Origin: Candidatus Alloclostridium intestinigallinarum
Lineage (GTDB): Bacteria; Bacillota; Clostridia; Christensenellales; UBA3700
Direction: 5' to 3'
Length of the DNA stretch: 64,000 nucleotides
Assembly (NCBI GenBank): GCA_904382605.1
Contig: CAJFJA010000001.1
Span: 68,793-132,792, forward strand
Part shown: piece by piece, positions 1 through 9,587 of the stretch
How the letters are laid out: the number at the start of each line of letters is the position of its first letter
Numbering within the stretch: position 1 is the first letter of the stretch
Translations under genes and position numbers: made by a program
The notes under the pieces: generated by a model
What the model saw: the letters and a program-made list of their open reading frames with translations, nothing else
What the model was told of the DNA's origin: nothing
Database searches by the model: none

Positions 1-5
1 CCGAT

Positions 6-326
6 ATGGGCGAAGTGATAAAGAGCATATTGCAGGCGGAAGAGCGCGCCGCGCAGATAGCCGAGCAGGCGGCGGCGGAGTGCAAGGGCATAATTGCGGA
101 AGCTGAGGCAAAAGCCGCCGCGATAAAGGCGGAAGCGGAAGAGGACGTAAAAGAAAAGCTCAGGCAGGAGAGCGTGTCGGTGAAGGCGGAAGCCGCACGG
201 CGGAGCGCGCTTGCCGCGCAGGAGTGCGACGGCGAGAAAAAGCGGCTTGCAAAGCTCGCCGGCGACAATTCCGCGGAAGCGGTCAAAATAATTCTGGAAC
301 AGTTGGACGGAAAGTATGCTGGCTGA
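6..326 (+). CDS. ntpF: V-type ATPase peripheral stalk subunit (NtpF / subunit H-G type)
   Basis: A 106-residue protein made almost entirely of Ala, Glu and Lys heptads, as expected for the long peripheral-stalk helix that pairs with subunit E in bacterial V/A-type ATPases. It starts at an ATG only 6 bases into the window, so its ribosome binding site and the operon promoter lie outside. Length and position before the I subunit match ntpF of Enterococcus hirae and ahaH of archaea. Its last 11 bases overlap the start of ntpI, indicating translational coupling. The assignment rests on composition and context, because the family has few fixed residues. Confidence 0.82.
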   Translation: MGEVIKSILQAEERAAQIAEQAAAECKGIIAEAEAKAAAIKAEAEEDVKEKLRQESVSVKAEAARRSALAAQECDGEKKRLAKLAGDNSAEAVKIILEQLDGKYAG

Positions 327-2319
327 AATGCGCAAGCTGATATTGGTTGGCAGCCGCAGCGAAACGCAGGCGACTATGGACTTGCTGCACAAAAGCGGCT
401 GTACGGAGATATCCGCCGCCGCGCAGGAAGAAGGGACTTTCCGGCCGGACGTCTCCGCAAGGGCGGACGAGCTTGCCTTGAAACTTGCGGATATAGAATT
501 TGCTTTTGAATTTATTGCAAGCTGCACGAGAGAGGCGGCTGAACTTTCCAAGAAAAAAATAATCGAATACAAGAAGGCGAAAAAGGAATTACTTGCGCCG
601 CAACCCACGCTCACTTTCGAGGAATTCACTTCCTGCGCGGATAAAAGCGGCGAACTTGACGGCGTTATAGGAAAACTGAAAGAACTTTCGTCCGCGCTTG
701 CCGAATGCGCGTCGGAAAAACTCAGATGCGAAAACGCGCTGGCGGCGCTGGCGCCGTACGGCGAAGTGGAAGAGCCTTTGGGCATATTCCGTCCCACGGC
801 GAGCACTTACGCCGCAATAGGCACGGTAGCTTCATCGGAATTCGCCGAGGGCGGGTGGAGCGAAAAGTGCATATGGCGGACGTGGGGAGGAGGCAGCCAG
901 ACTGCGGTTGCCGTCGTATGCCTGAAAGAGGACGAAGAACTTGTCCGCGGCGCGCTTTCAGATATGGAATTTTCTCCCTGTCCCGCCGAGTATACGCGCA
1001 CATACGCGGAAGAAAAGGCTGATATAGACAAAAAGGCGGAAGAGATAGCTTCACGCCGCGCCCGGACGGTGCTGAAAGGAGCGGAGGCGGAAGAAAACAT
1101 GCCCCTTCTTAAACTCATGCGCGACTATTACAGCGTGGAAAGGGCAAAGGTTGTTGGCAGCGGCATGACTGCGTGCACAGCCACGTCTTATGTGTTGCAG
1201 GCGTGGGTGCCTCTTCCTTACGCGGAGCAGGTGGACAAGCTGCTGGAAGGAAGCGGCGAAAGCCTGTCTTATTACTTCTGCGAACCGGAAGAAGGGGACG
1301 ACGTGCCCACCTGCGCCGTGAACAATCCGCTCGTCACGCCGTACGAAACGGTTACGAATATGTTCTCCGCTCCGAAGTACAGGGAGCTTGATCCCAATCC
1401 GCACATTACGGCGTTCTTCTTCCTGTTTTTCGGAATGATGCTTGCGGACGTCGGTTACGGAATCCTGCTTTCTCTGTTCACGGGCATATATCTGATAAAA
1501 GTCAGACCGCCGCGCGGCAGGGGCAATATGATAAAACTGCTGTGTATGGGCGGCATATCCACGATAATCTGGGGCTTTTTGTTCGGCTCGTACTTCGGCA
1601 TGAGCGCGGGCGATCTGGGCATATGGTACTGGTTCAATCCCATCGACGATCCCATAACCATGCTGTTCCTCAGCCTTGGCGCGGGACTTGTCCAGCTGCT
1701 TTACGGCTATTTCGTCAATATGGTGTCGCTGTTTATGCAGAAAAAGCCTTTTGAAGCGATATTCGGCAATACTTGCTGGTACTTCCTCGTTCTCGGCGTT
1801 GCGGCGGCGTTCTTCGGCTCTTCGCTCGCAAGCTGGCTTCCCTACGTCGGGTATGCCTTTTTGGGTATAGGTCTGCTTTTCCTCGTCCTTTCGGGCGTGG
1901 TGGGCAACAAGGGAATAAAGCGGCTGGGCAGCGGTCTGGGCAAGCTGTACGGAATTGTCAATTTCTTCTCCGACCTGATGAGTTATACGCGTATATTCGG
2001 TCTGGGTCTTGCGTCCGCGGTCATAGGCATGGTGTTCAACCAGATAGGCATAGTGATAAAGGACATGATTCCTTCCGCGCCCGCTCTGGGCTGGATAATA
2101 GCGTGCGTGATATTCATTATCGGCCACACGTTCAATCTCGGCATAAATACTCTCGGTTCTTACGTGCACGACTCGCGCCTGCAATTCGTGGAGTTCTTCG
2201 GTAAATTCTACGAAGGCGGCGGCAGACTGTTCGCGCCGCTGGGCAGCGAGATGAAGTATTATTACGTTGACGAAAAAAAGTACGAGGCGAAAAACTCTCG
2301 TAAAAAAGATAAAGCATAA
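316..2319 (+). CDS. ntpI: V-type ATPase subunit I (membrane stator)
   Basis: A 667-residue homologue of the V-ATPase a/I subunit, which forms the ion half-channels against the rotor ring. Residues 1 to about 345 are a soluble coiled-coil arm. The rest holds about seven membrane segments with family blocks such as FFFLFFGMMLADVGYG, YTRIFGLGLASAVIG (carrying the conserved Arg) and HDSRLQFVEFFGKFYEGGG. A second in-frame ATG at 328 (MRKLILVG) is an equally plausible start and resembles the usual N-terminus. It sits between ntpF and ntpK in the standard operon order. Confidence 0.95.
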   Translation: MLAEMRKLILVGSRSETQATMDLLHKSGCTEISAAAQEEGTFRPDVSARADELALKLADIEFAFEFIASCTREAAELSKKKIIEYKKAKKELLAPQPTLTFEEFTSCADKSGELDGVIGKLKELSSALAECASEKLRCENALAALAPYGEVEEPLGIFRPTASTYAAIGTVASSEFAEGGWSEKCIWRTWGGGSQTAVAVVCLKEDEELVRGALSDMEFSPCPAEYTRTYAEEKADIDKKAEEIASRRARTVLKGAEAEENMPLLKLMRDYYSVERAKVVGSGMTACTATSYVLQAWVPLPYAEQVDKLLEGSGESLSYYFCEPEEGDDVPTCAVNNPLVTPYETVTNMFSAPKYRELDPNPHITAFFFLFFGMMLADVGYGILLSLFTGIYLIKVRPPRGRGNMIKLLCMGGISTIIWGFLFGSYFGMSAGDLGIWYWFNPIDDPITMLFLSLGAGLVQLLYGYFVNMVSLFMQKKPFEAIFGNTCWYFLVLGVAAAFFGSSLASWLPYVGYAFLGIGLLFLVLSGVVGNKGIKRLGSGLGKLYGIVNFFSDLMSYTRIFGLGLASAVIGMVFNQIGIVIKDMIPSAPALGWIIACVIFIIGHTFNLGINTLGSYVHDSRLQFVEFFGKFYEGGGRLFAPLGSEMKYYYVDEKKYEAKNSRKKDKA

Positions 2320-2349
2320 AAGCAAAAACCTATTTTGGAGGTAAAGTAA

Positions 2350-2832
<483 letters not shown>

Positions 2833-2835
2833 CGT

Positions 2836-3420
2836 ATGAACGACAAAAACGCAGTAATCGACAAGATAATAAGCGACGCTCAGGCGGCGGCGGACGCGCT
2901 AAGGCAGGACGCGCGGCAAAAGGCGGAGAAAATCCTTTCCGCCGCGCAGAAGGCAGCCGACGCTTACCGCAAAGAAGCGCTTTCCGGCGGGGAAGAACGC
3001 GTCGCGCTTGCGCTTGAAAGGGCGAAAAGCGTGGACGCGCTGGACAGCCGCCGCGAACTTTCCGCGTGCAAAAGCGCGCTTCTGGACGAAGTTTTCGCCC
3101 TGGCGGCAAAGGCGCTTAAAGAGGACAAGAAGGCGTACAAGGCGTATCTTACGCGCGTTATAAAAGAAAACGCGGAGGACGGGGATAAGGTCGTAATCTG
3201 CAAAGAAGACGAAAAAGTCGTCACAGCCGCCTTTATCGCGTCCATAGCAAAAAGCGCGAAAAAGAAGATAACTCCCGGCGGCGCACGCGGCGAATTTGCC
3301 GGCGGCGTGGTTCTTTCGGGCGACAGGTACGACAAGAACCTTACGCTGGAAGAGGAAATGCGCCTTATCCGCGAAGAGTGCGAACCGCTGGTCGCAAAAG
3401 CGCTGTTCAAAGGGGAATAA
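2836..3420 (+). CDS. ntpE: V-type ATPase subunit E (peripheral stalk)
   Basis: A 194-residue protein with an Ala/Lys/Glu/Gln coiled coil over residues 1-75 and a globular C-terminal half, the usual plan of the E subunit that forms the stalk with subunit F/G-H. The last part (GGVVLSGDRYDKNLTLEEEMRLIRE) resembles the family end, where a Gly-rich strand precedes the final helix. It begins 3 bases after the ntpK stop and abuts ntpC, whose ATG follows its TAA directly. Identity is well supported by operon position; sequence conservation in the family is weak. Confidence 0.9.
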   Translation: MNDKNAVIDKIISDAQAAADALRQDARQKAEKILSAAQKAADAYRKEALSGGEERVALALERAKSVDALDSRRELSACKSALLDEVFALAAKALKEDKKAYKAYLTRVIKENAEDGDKVVICKEDEKVVTAAFIASIAKSAKKKITPGGARGEFAGGVVLSGDRYDKNLTLEEEMRLIREECEPLVAKALFKGE

Positions 3421-4386
3421 ATGGCAGAACTCATCTATGCGGCTTCTATTGCCCGAACGCTTGAAAATACGCTCCTGGGTCAGGAAAAGATAACCAGGAT
3501 GGTATTCGCCACCTCTTACGAAGAGGGCGTCAGAGTGCTTGAAGAGAGCGGATTCGGAAACGCGGGCGAAGGCGGCGTGGACGGCATGATAGCCGCGGAG
3601 GAGGCAAGGCTTGCCCGTTTTATGAAGGAAGTCGGCGGATTGAAGGGAATGCAGTCCTTCGCCCTGGTAAACGACTACCACAACGCCAAGGCGTTTATGA
3701 AAGCCAAGTACGGCAAAACGGGCGATCCGTCGTTTATGTTTGCGCCCGACGGAACGATAGATTCCGCCCGGCTCGAAGACGCCGTGATGAACGATTCATA
3801 CGAATCGCTTCCGGAAAAAATGGCGGACGCGCTCAGCGGAATCGACGCGTATTTTGCCTCCAATCCCCGTTCGGGCAGATATATCGACCTTATGCTGGAT
3901 AAGGCTATGTATTCGCACGTGCTGGAAGTGGGCAGAAAGGCGGGGAGCGTAGAAAAATACTGGAAGGTGGAGATAGACCACGCCAATGCGGAAACGCTTT
4001 TGCGTATGAAAGGCGCCGGCGCACCCGAAAAAGACTTCCGCGAACAGCTCATTGACGGCGGGGAAATCTCTCCCGATACGCTCGCCGCGCTTTACGAAGA
4101 GGAAGAGGGCGTTATTCTGGAAAAGCTGAAATACACCTGCGTCGCCGCGGCGGCGGGCGAGTATGCGGCGGACAAATCGTTTGCCCGTTTTGAAGCGTGC
4201 AAGGATAACAGGCAGCTTGAAATTTTCAAAAACGACCGTTACGACGTGTTTTCCGTCGCGCCGATAGCGGGGTATTACGTGGCTAAGAAGCTGGAGCTCA
4301 AAGCTGTGAAGATGATAACCACCCTGCTTAAAATAAACGCGGACAAATCGCTGATAAAAGAGAGGCTCAGGGAATTTTATGTATAG
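3421..4386 (+). CDS. ntpC: V-type ATPase subunit C (rotor adaptor)
   Basis: A 321-residue helical protein of the V-ATPase C / archaeal AhaC family, the funnel that seats the central stalk on the K ring. It begins MAELIYAASIARTLENTLLG, close to the family start, and its all-helical composition and length (normally 320-350 residues) fit. It ends with an ordinary TAG stop, which bears on the amber codon seen later in the window. The last 8 bases overlap the start of ntpG. Confidence 0.93.
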   Translation: MAELIYAASIARTLENTLLGQEKITRMVFATSYEEGVRVLEESGFGNAGEGGVDGMIAAEEARLARFMKEVGGLKGMQSFALVNDYHNAKAFMKAKYGKTGDPSFMFAPDGTIDSARLEDAVMNDSYESLPEKMADALSGIDAYFASNPRSGRYIDLMLDKAMYSHVLEVGRKAGSVEKYWKVEIDHANAETLLRMKGAGAPEKDFREQLIDGGEISPDTLAALYEEEEGVILEKLKYTCVAAAAGEYAADKSFARFEACKDNRQLEIFKNDRYDVFSVAPIAGYYVAKKLELKAVKMITTLLKINADKSLIKERLREFYV

Positions 4387-4705
4387 CGGAAAGACGGCGG
4401 TAATCGGAGATAAGGACATAGTACTTGCGTTCAAGGCGGCGGGTATGGACGTGTTCGCCGCTTCCGATGCGGAAAGTGCGGAAGAGGTGCTGAAAAAGCA
4501 GGCTAAGAACTACTGCGTTATTTTCATAACGGAAGATCTGGCGGCGGGCATGGCGGAAACGCTGGAAAAGTATAAACGCAAGGCTTATCCCACGGTAATA
4601 CCCATTCCGTCCTCGTCCGGCTCGACGGGACTCGGAATGGCGGGAATAAAGGCGGACGTGGAACGCGCCGTCGGAACGGATATATTGTTTAACAAGGAAG
4701 ATTAG
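4379..4705 (+). CDS. ntpG: V-type ATPase subunit F (central stalk)
   Basis: A 108-residue Rossmann-like protein of the V-ATPase F family. The N-terminal [19 protein letters not shown] and the following [11 protein letters not shown] strand are diagnostic. It sits on the rotating central stalk with subunit D. The gene overlaps ntpC by 8 bases, ends with TAG and is followed 2 bases later by ntpA, with its ribosome binding site (AAGGAAG) inside the end of this gene. The symbol follows the E. hirae naming. Confidence 0.94.
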   Translation: MYSGKTAVIGDKDIVLAFKAAGMDVFAASDAESAEEVLKKQAKNYCVIFITEDLAAGMAETLEKYKRKAYPTVIPIPSSSGSTGLGMAGIKADVERAVGTDILFNKED

Positions 4706-4707
4706 CA

Positions 4708-6468
4708 ATGGCAAAAGGGAAAAAGGGAAGGATAGTAAAGGTCGCCGGACCGCTCATCGTGGCGGAAGGACTTGACGACGCCAGAATGTTCGACGTGGTG
4801 CGCGTAAGTTCGCGCAACCTCATCGGCGAAGTTATAGAGATGAGGGGCGATAAGGCGTCCATACAGGTTTACGAGGAAACGGGCGGACTCGGTCCCGGAG
4901 AAGAAGTGGAAGGAACGGGCGAGCCGCTTTCGGTGGAACTCGGTCCCGGACTTCTGGAAGGCATATACGACGGAATACAGCGCCCCCTGCGCAAACTCAT
5001 GGAAGTGAGCGGCGACAGGATAGGCAGAGGCATAGACATGCCCGCCATAGACCACGACAAGAAATGGAAATTCACCCCCGTCGTGGGCAAGGGTGCGGAA
5101 GTCGCCGCAGGCGACGTGATCGGCGTCGTGCAGGAAAACAGCGTGGTGGAACACCGCATAATGGTACCGCCTTACGTTTCGGGCAAGGTGAAGAGCATAA
5201 AGGAAGGGGAATTTACCGTAGATGAAACGGTATGCACCCTAGCAACGCAAAAAGGCGACGTAAAGCTGACCATGATGCAGAAATGGCCGGTGCGCGTCGG
5301 ACGCCCCTACAAGAGCAAGATTGCGCCTTCCATGCCGCTTATATCCGGGCAGAGGGTAATAGACACCTTCTTCCCCGTGGCAAAGGGCGGCGCGGCGTGT
5401 ATCCCCGGACCTTTCGGCAGCGGCAAGACGGTCGTACAGCACCAGCTGGCGAAATGGGCGGACGCGGATATAATAGTATACGTGGGCTGCGGAGAGCGCG
5501 GCAACGAGATGACGGACGTTCTGAACGAATTCCCGCAGCTTGTCGACCCCAAAAGCGGACAGCCGCTGATGAAGCGCACCGTGCTCATCGCCAATACCTC
5601 GGATATGCCCGTGGCGGCGCGTGAAGCGTCCATATATACGGGAATAACCATAGCCGAATACTTCCGCGATATGGGTTATAATGTGGCTATAATGGCGGAT
5701 TCTTCTTCGCGCTGGGCGGAGGCTCTGCGCGAAATGTCGGGCAGGCTGGAGGAAATGCCGGGCGAGGAAGGCTATCCCGCATACCTTTCTTCCAGGCTTG
5801 CAAGTTACTACGAGCGCGCGGGCGTGGTAAACACTCTGGGCACGGACTACCGCAGAGGTTCGGTAACCGCAATCTCCGCCGTATCGCCTCCGGGCGGCGA
5901 CCTTTCGGAACCCGTTTCCCAGGCGACGTTGCGTATAGTAAAGGTATTCTGGGGGCTTTCGTCCTCGCTGGCGTACAAGCGCCACTTCCCGGCAATAGAC
6001 TGGATAGCCAGCTATTCGCTTTACGGCGACAGAATGACGGAGTGGTATAACGACAACGTCAATTCGCGCTGGGTGGAACAGCGCAACCGCGCCATGGCGA
6101 TATTGCAGGAAGAGTCGGGACTTAACGAGATAGTCAGGCTTGTGGGTATGGACGCGCTCTCGCCAGAAGACAGGCTGACGATGGAAACCGCCAAATCAAT
6201 AAGGGAAGATTATCTGCACCAGGACGCGTTCAACGACGTGGACACATACGCTTCTTTGCAAAAGCAGTTTGCCATGCTCAAACTTATCCTGGACTGCCAC
6301 ACGCTTTGCAGGGACGCTTTGGACAAGGGCGCCGATCTGGACGATCTGCTTGCGATAAACAGCCGCGAACTTATCGGAAGATGCAAATACATTCCCGAAA
6401 ACGAGAAGGGCAGATTTGAAGAAATAGGAAGACAGATGGCGCAGGAGATAAGCGCGCTTATAAGCTGA
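4708..6468 (+). CDS. ntpA: V-type ATPase catalytic subunit A
   Basis: A 586-residue catalytic subunit. The P-loop GPFGSGKT lies at residues 234-241, after the extra non-homologous region (about 115-185) that separates A subunits from F-type beta subunits. Downstream are the conserved [18 protein letters not shown] and [10 protein letters not shown] blocks. It forms the A3B3 hexamer with the following ntpB. Length is standard (580-600). Nothing is missing, so the enzyme should be active as an ATPase or ATP synthase depending on the gradient. Confidence 0.98.
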   Translation: MAKGKKGRIVKVAGPLIVAEGLDDARMFDVVRVSSRNLIGEVIEMRGDKASIQVYEETGGLGPGEEVEGTGEPLSVELGPGLLEGIYDGIQRPLRKLMEVSGDRIGRGIDMPAIDHDKKWKFTPVVGKGAEVAAGDVIGVVQENSVVEHRIMVPPYVSGKVKSIKEGEFTVDETVCTLATQKGDVKLTMMQKWPVRVGRPYKSKIAPSMPLISGQRVIDTFFPVAKGGAACIPGPFGSGKTVVQHQLAKWADADIIVYVGCGERGNEMTDVLNEFPQLVDPKSGQPLMKRTVLIANTSDMPVAAREASIYTGITIAEYFRDMGYNVAIMADSSSRWAEALREMSGRLEEMPGEEGYPAYLSSRLASYYERAGVVNTLGTDYRRGSVTAISAVSPPGGDLSEPVSQATLRIVKVFWGLSSSLAYKRHFPAIDWIASYSLYGDRMTEWYNDNVNSRWVEQRNRAMAILQEESGLNEIVRLVGMDALSPEDRLTMETAKSIREDYLHQDAFNDVDTYASLQKQFAMLKLILDCHTLCRDALDKGADLDDLLAINSRELIGRCKYIPENEKGRFEEIGRQMAQEISALIS

Positions 6469-6479
6469 GGGGTAACAAT

Positions 6480-7880
6480 ATGCTGAAAGAGTACAAGACA
6501 ATAAGAGAAATAGTCGGACCGCTCATGCTGGTTGAAGGCGTCGAGGGCGTAAAGTACGACGAACTTGTGGAGATAACCGCGAAAGACGGCGGAGTGCGCC
6601 TGGGCAAGGTGCTTGAAGTGGACGGCGACAAGGCGATGGTACAGCTGTTCGAGAACTCCCAGGGCATTCAGATGTCCACGTCCAAAGCGCGTTTTCTGGG
6701 CAGGAGCATGGAACTTGCGGTCAGTGAAGATATGCTCGGCAGGGTATTCGACGGTCTTGGCAGACCCAAAGACGGCGGCGCGCCGGTAATCGCGGCAGAA
6801 AGGCTGGACGTAAACGGCAGCCCCATCAATCCCGCCGCGCGCGACTATCCCGACGAATTCATTCAGACGGGTATTTCCGCGATAGACGGACTGAATACGC
6901 TTGTCAGGGGGCAGAAACTGCCCGTGTTCAGTATGTCGGGACTTCCGCACGCGGAACTTGCCGCCCAGATAGCAAGGCAGGCAAAGGTGCTTGACGATTC
7001 GGAAAAATTCGCCGTCGTATTCGCGGCGATGGGAATAACGTATGAAGAAGCCGACTTCTTCATGTCAGATTTCAGAAGGACGGGCGCTATCGAGCGCAGC
7101 GTTATGTTTATCAATCTGGCAAACGACCCCGCCGTCGAGCGCATATCCACGCCGAGAATGGCTCTTACGGCGGCGGAGTATCTCGCGTTTGAAAAGGATA
7201 TGCACGTGCTCGTGATAATGACGGATATAACCAACTATTGCGAGGCGCTGCGCGAAGTCTCCGCGGCGAGAAAGGAAGTGCCGGGCAGGCGCGGTTATCC
7301 GGGCTATCTGTATACCGACCTTGCCACAATGTACGAGCGCGCGGGCAGAATAATAGGTAAGAAAGGCTCTATCACCCAGATACCCATTCTCACCATGCCC
7401 GAGGACGACAAAACGCACCCTATTCCCGACCTTACCGGGTACATTACGGAAGGGCAGATAATTTTGAGCCGCGAACTTTACAAGAAGAACATAAATCCGC
7501 CCATCGACGTACTGCCGTCCCTTTCAAGGTTGAAGCAGAAGGGTATCGGCGCGGGCAAGACGAGGGAGGACCACTCCGACAACATGAACCAGCTCTTTTC
7601 CGCGTATGCGCAGGGTAAGGACGCCAAGGAACTTGCCGCGGTGCTCGGCGACGCCGCGCTTACGCCCGTGGACAGAATCTACGCCGCTTTTGCGCAGGAG
7701 TTTGAAAAGGAGTATCTGAACCAGGGCTTTGACAAAAACAGGACGATAGGGGAAACTCTGGATATAGGCTGGAAGTTGCTTTCCATGCTTCCCGAAGGGG
7801 AGATGAAGCGCGTAAGGGACGAATTCCTGGAAAAATACTACCGTCCCGCGGTCGCCGCCCGTAAGGCGGAGGAGGAATAA
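6480..7880 (+). CDS. ntpB: V-type ATPase subunit B
   Basis: A 466-residue regulatory subunit of the A3B3 ring. It resembles A subunits in fold but has no true P-loop; the corresponding position reads [16 protein letters not shown], as usual for B subunits. [17 protein letters not shown] and [22 protein letters not shown] are family signatures. A GAGG ribosome binding site precedes it in the 11-base gap after ntpA. Its TAA stop shares one base with the ATG of ntpD. Confidence 0.98.
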   Translation: MLKEYKTIREIVGPLMLVEGVEGVKYDELVEITAKDGGVRLGKVLEVDGDKAMVQLFENSQGIQMSTSKARFLGRSMELAVSEDMLGRVFDGLGRPKDGGAPVIAAERLDVNGSPINPAARDYPDEFIQTGISAIDGLNTLVRGQKLPVFSMSGLPHAELAAQIARQAKVLDDSEKFAVVFAAMGITYEEADFFMSDFRRTGAIERSVMFINLANDPAVERISTPRMALTAAEYLAFEKDMHVLVIMTDITNYCEALREVSAARKEVPGRRGYPGYLYTDLATMYERAGRIIGKKGSITQIPILTMPEDDKTHPIPDLTGYITEGQIILSRELYKKNINPPIDVLPSLSRLKQKGIGAGKTREDHSDNMNQLFSAYAQGKDAKELAAVLGDAALTPVDRIYAAFAQEFEKEYLNQGFDKNRTIGETLDIGWKLLSMLPEGEMKRVRDEFLEKYYRPAVAARKAEEE

Positions 7881-8524
7881 TGGCGGAAAGGCTGAACGTA
7901 AATCCCACGCGAATGGAGCTTCGCAACTTAAAGCGCAGGCTCGCCACGGCTGTCAAGGGGCATAAGATGCTTAAAGACAAGTCGGACGAGATGGTGCGCC
8001 GTTTTGTGGAGCTTGCAAAGGAGAACAAGCGTCTGCGCCGCGAGGTGGAAGATGAACTTGCGGGCGCGCTGCGCGGCTTCGCCCTTGCCCGTTCGTGCTG
8101 CGAAGATTACGTTATCGAAGAAGCGCTCGCCATGCCTTCAAAACACATACGCGTGCAGGCGGATACGGAGAATATAATGAGCGTCACCGTTCCCAAAATG
8201 GATATAAAAGAGGAAGAAGAAGGTGAAACTTTCCCCTATTCCTTTGCCAGGGTCACGGCTCAGCTGGACGCTTCCATCGTCACGGTAACAAAACTTGCGG
8301 AAAAACTTATCCGTCTGGCGCAGGTGGAAAAGGCGTGCAATATGCTCGCCATCGAAATAGAAAAGAACCGCCGCCGCGTGAACGCCCTTGAATACGTCAT
8401 GATTCCACAGACGGAAGAAACAATCCGTTACATCACCATGAAGTTGGACGAAAACGAGCGTTCCGCCACCGTGCGGCTTATGAAAGTAAAGAGCATGATA
8501 TCGCCTGAAGACGGCGGCAAATGA
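7880..8524 (+). CDS. ntpD: V-type ATPase subunit D (central rotor shaft)
   Basis: A 214-residue coiled-coil protein; NPTRMELRNLKRRLATA near the N-terminus and a long second helix near the C-terminus (about 130-205) are typical of the D shaft that turns inside A3B3. It overlaps ntpB by one base (TAATG). It is the last gene of the operon: a GC-rich hairpin with a T-run follows about 75 bases later. Homologues of E. hirae ntpH and ntpJ do not follow. Confidence 0.96.
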   Translation: MAERLNVNPTRMELRNLKRRLATAVKGHKMLKDKSDEMVRRFVELAKENKRLRREVEDELAGALRGFALARSCCEDYVIEEALAMPSKHIRVQADTENIMSVTVPKMDIKEEEEGETFPYSFARVTAQLDASIVTVTKLAEKLIRLAQVEKACNMLAIEIEKNRRRVNALEYVMIPQTEETIRYITMKLDENERSATVRLMKVKSMISPEDGGK

Positions 8525-8599
8525 GCGCACAGGCGTTATTTTCGGTATAAACCGGTCGATATTTCTTAGTTGCTTTGCAGATTATTACGGGCGGAGAGC

Positions 8600-8621
8600 C
8601 GCGCGCTCCCGCGCGTTTTTT
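8600..8621 (+). terminator. Rho-independent terminator of the ntp operon
   Basis: A 6-bp CGCGCG/CGCGCG stem with a CTCC loop (8600-8615) is followed by a run of six T. A second, weaker GCGC hairpin with a seven-T run follows at 8631-8651. It lies between ntpD and the next promoterless-looking 100 bases before the PepSY gene. Confidence 0.72.
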
Positions 8622-8754
8622 ATTATTGCGGCGCGGAGGAGCGCGCTTTTTTTGCGTACTTTCCGTTCCGCCGCAATATTTTTTTGCCTATTTTCGGACA
8701 AGGGTCATATAAGCGGATATTTTCTCATAATATTTAACGTCACAGGAGGTCAAC

Positions 8755-9483
8755 ATGAAAAGGAAAATATTGATAACCGTACTTGTCTTGATTTCAGCCG
8801 TAACCGCGATAGGTCTTGCCGCCTGCACGGGCGATGACGAATTCGACATAACCAAAACGCTGAGTTACGACCAATATATGTATTACTTCGGCGCGACCGA
8901 AGACTTTGAAGTGTCCGTCACGGGCGTGAACAGGGAAGAGTTGTTCATCTCCGACGGCAAGGTGGGGGAATTGAAGGACAGCGTAAAACTTACCCTGCGC
9001 CCCTTAAAGCCCGCGCTCCTCAACTTTGAATATACCTACGTACTCACCGGTGAGTCGGGCACGTTGCAGGGCAGTCTGGAAAAGGACAGCTTCGGAGTGT
9101 CGTCGAGCGCTTCGCTTACGGACATTGCAAGTATAGGGGCTATCCGCTCGGTTACAGTCACTTATGGCGAAAACGTGAAGGAAGTCGCGCTTGAAAACGC
9201 CGTGACGGAAATAGACAACAAAAAGGCGCTGGAAATCGCCGCAAACGCCTTCAAGGCGGAGATAGACGCCGCTTTGGCGGAAGGCGAATTCGGCAGGGAA
9301 ACCTATGTAAAACTTGTGCGCAACGACCATGACCCGAACGGCGGTTATTACTGGTTCGTGTCCTTTATAAAGGACAGGGACGATTATTGGGCGGCGCTTA
9401 TAGACAGTAAGACGGGTGAAGTCGTGTCCACCCGTAAGAGCGTCGCCGAAGAGGGCGAAACGAGCGATACGATAGCCGTGTGA
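8755..9483 (+). CDS. PepSY-domain lipoprotein
   Basis: A 242-residue predicted lipoprotein. A basic N-terminus and hydrophobic segment end in the lipobox LAAC (C24), so it is probably anchored outside the cytoplasmic membrane. The C-terminal part, about residues 150-236 (DNKKALEIAANAF, then YYWFVSFIKDRDDYWAALIDSKTGEVVS), resembles PepSY domains, which occur in protease propeptides and surface proteins. The middle is beta-rich and unassigned. A perfect AGGAGG lies 6 bases before the ATG. It is a single-gene unit that ends in a bidirectional terminator shared with the GH3 gene. The specific role is unknown. Confidence 0.75.
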   Translation: MKRKILITVLVLISAVTAIGLAACTGDDEFDITKTLSYDQYMYYFGATEDFEVSVTGVNREELFISDGKVGELKDSVKLTLRPLKPALLNFEYTYVLTGESGTLQGSLEKDSFGVSSSASLTDIASIGAIRSVTVTYGENVKEVALENAVTEIDNKKALEIAANAFKAEIDAALAEGEFGRETYVKLVRNDHDPNGGYYWFVSFIKDRDDYWAALIDSKTGEVVSTRKSVAEEGETSDTIAV

Positions 9484-9530
9484 CGCAAAACGCCTTTACC
9501 GAAATTCGGTGGCGAAAGCCCGCGTTGTGC

Positions 9531-9560
9531 AAAAAGCTCCGCAATTTTGCGGAGCTTTTT
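9531..9560. terminator. Bidirectional terminator between the PepSY gene and the GH3 gene
   Basis: A 14-bp perfect inverted repeat (9531-9544 and 9547-9560) with A-run on the left and T-run on the right, centred on GCTCCGCAA. It sits between two converging genes and can end transcription from both sides. Confidence 0.9.
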
Positions 9561-9587
9561 GTTATGTGTTTTTGTATTTTAGGACAA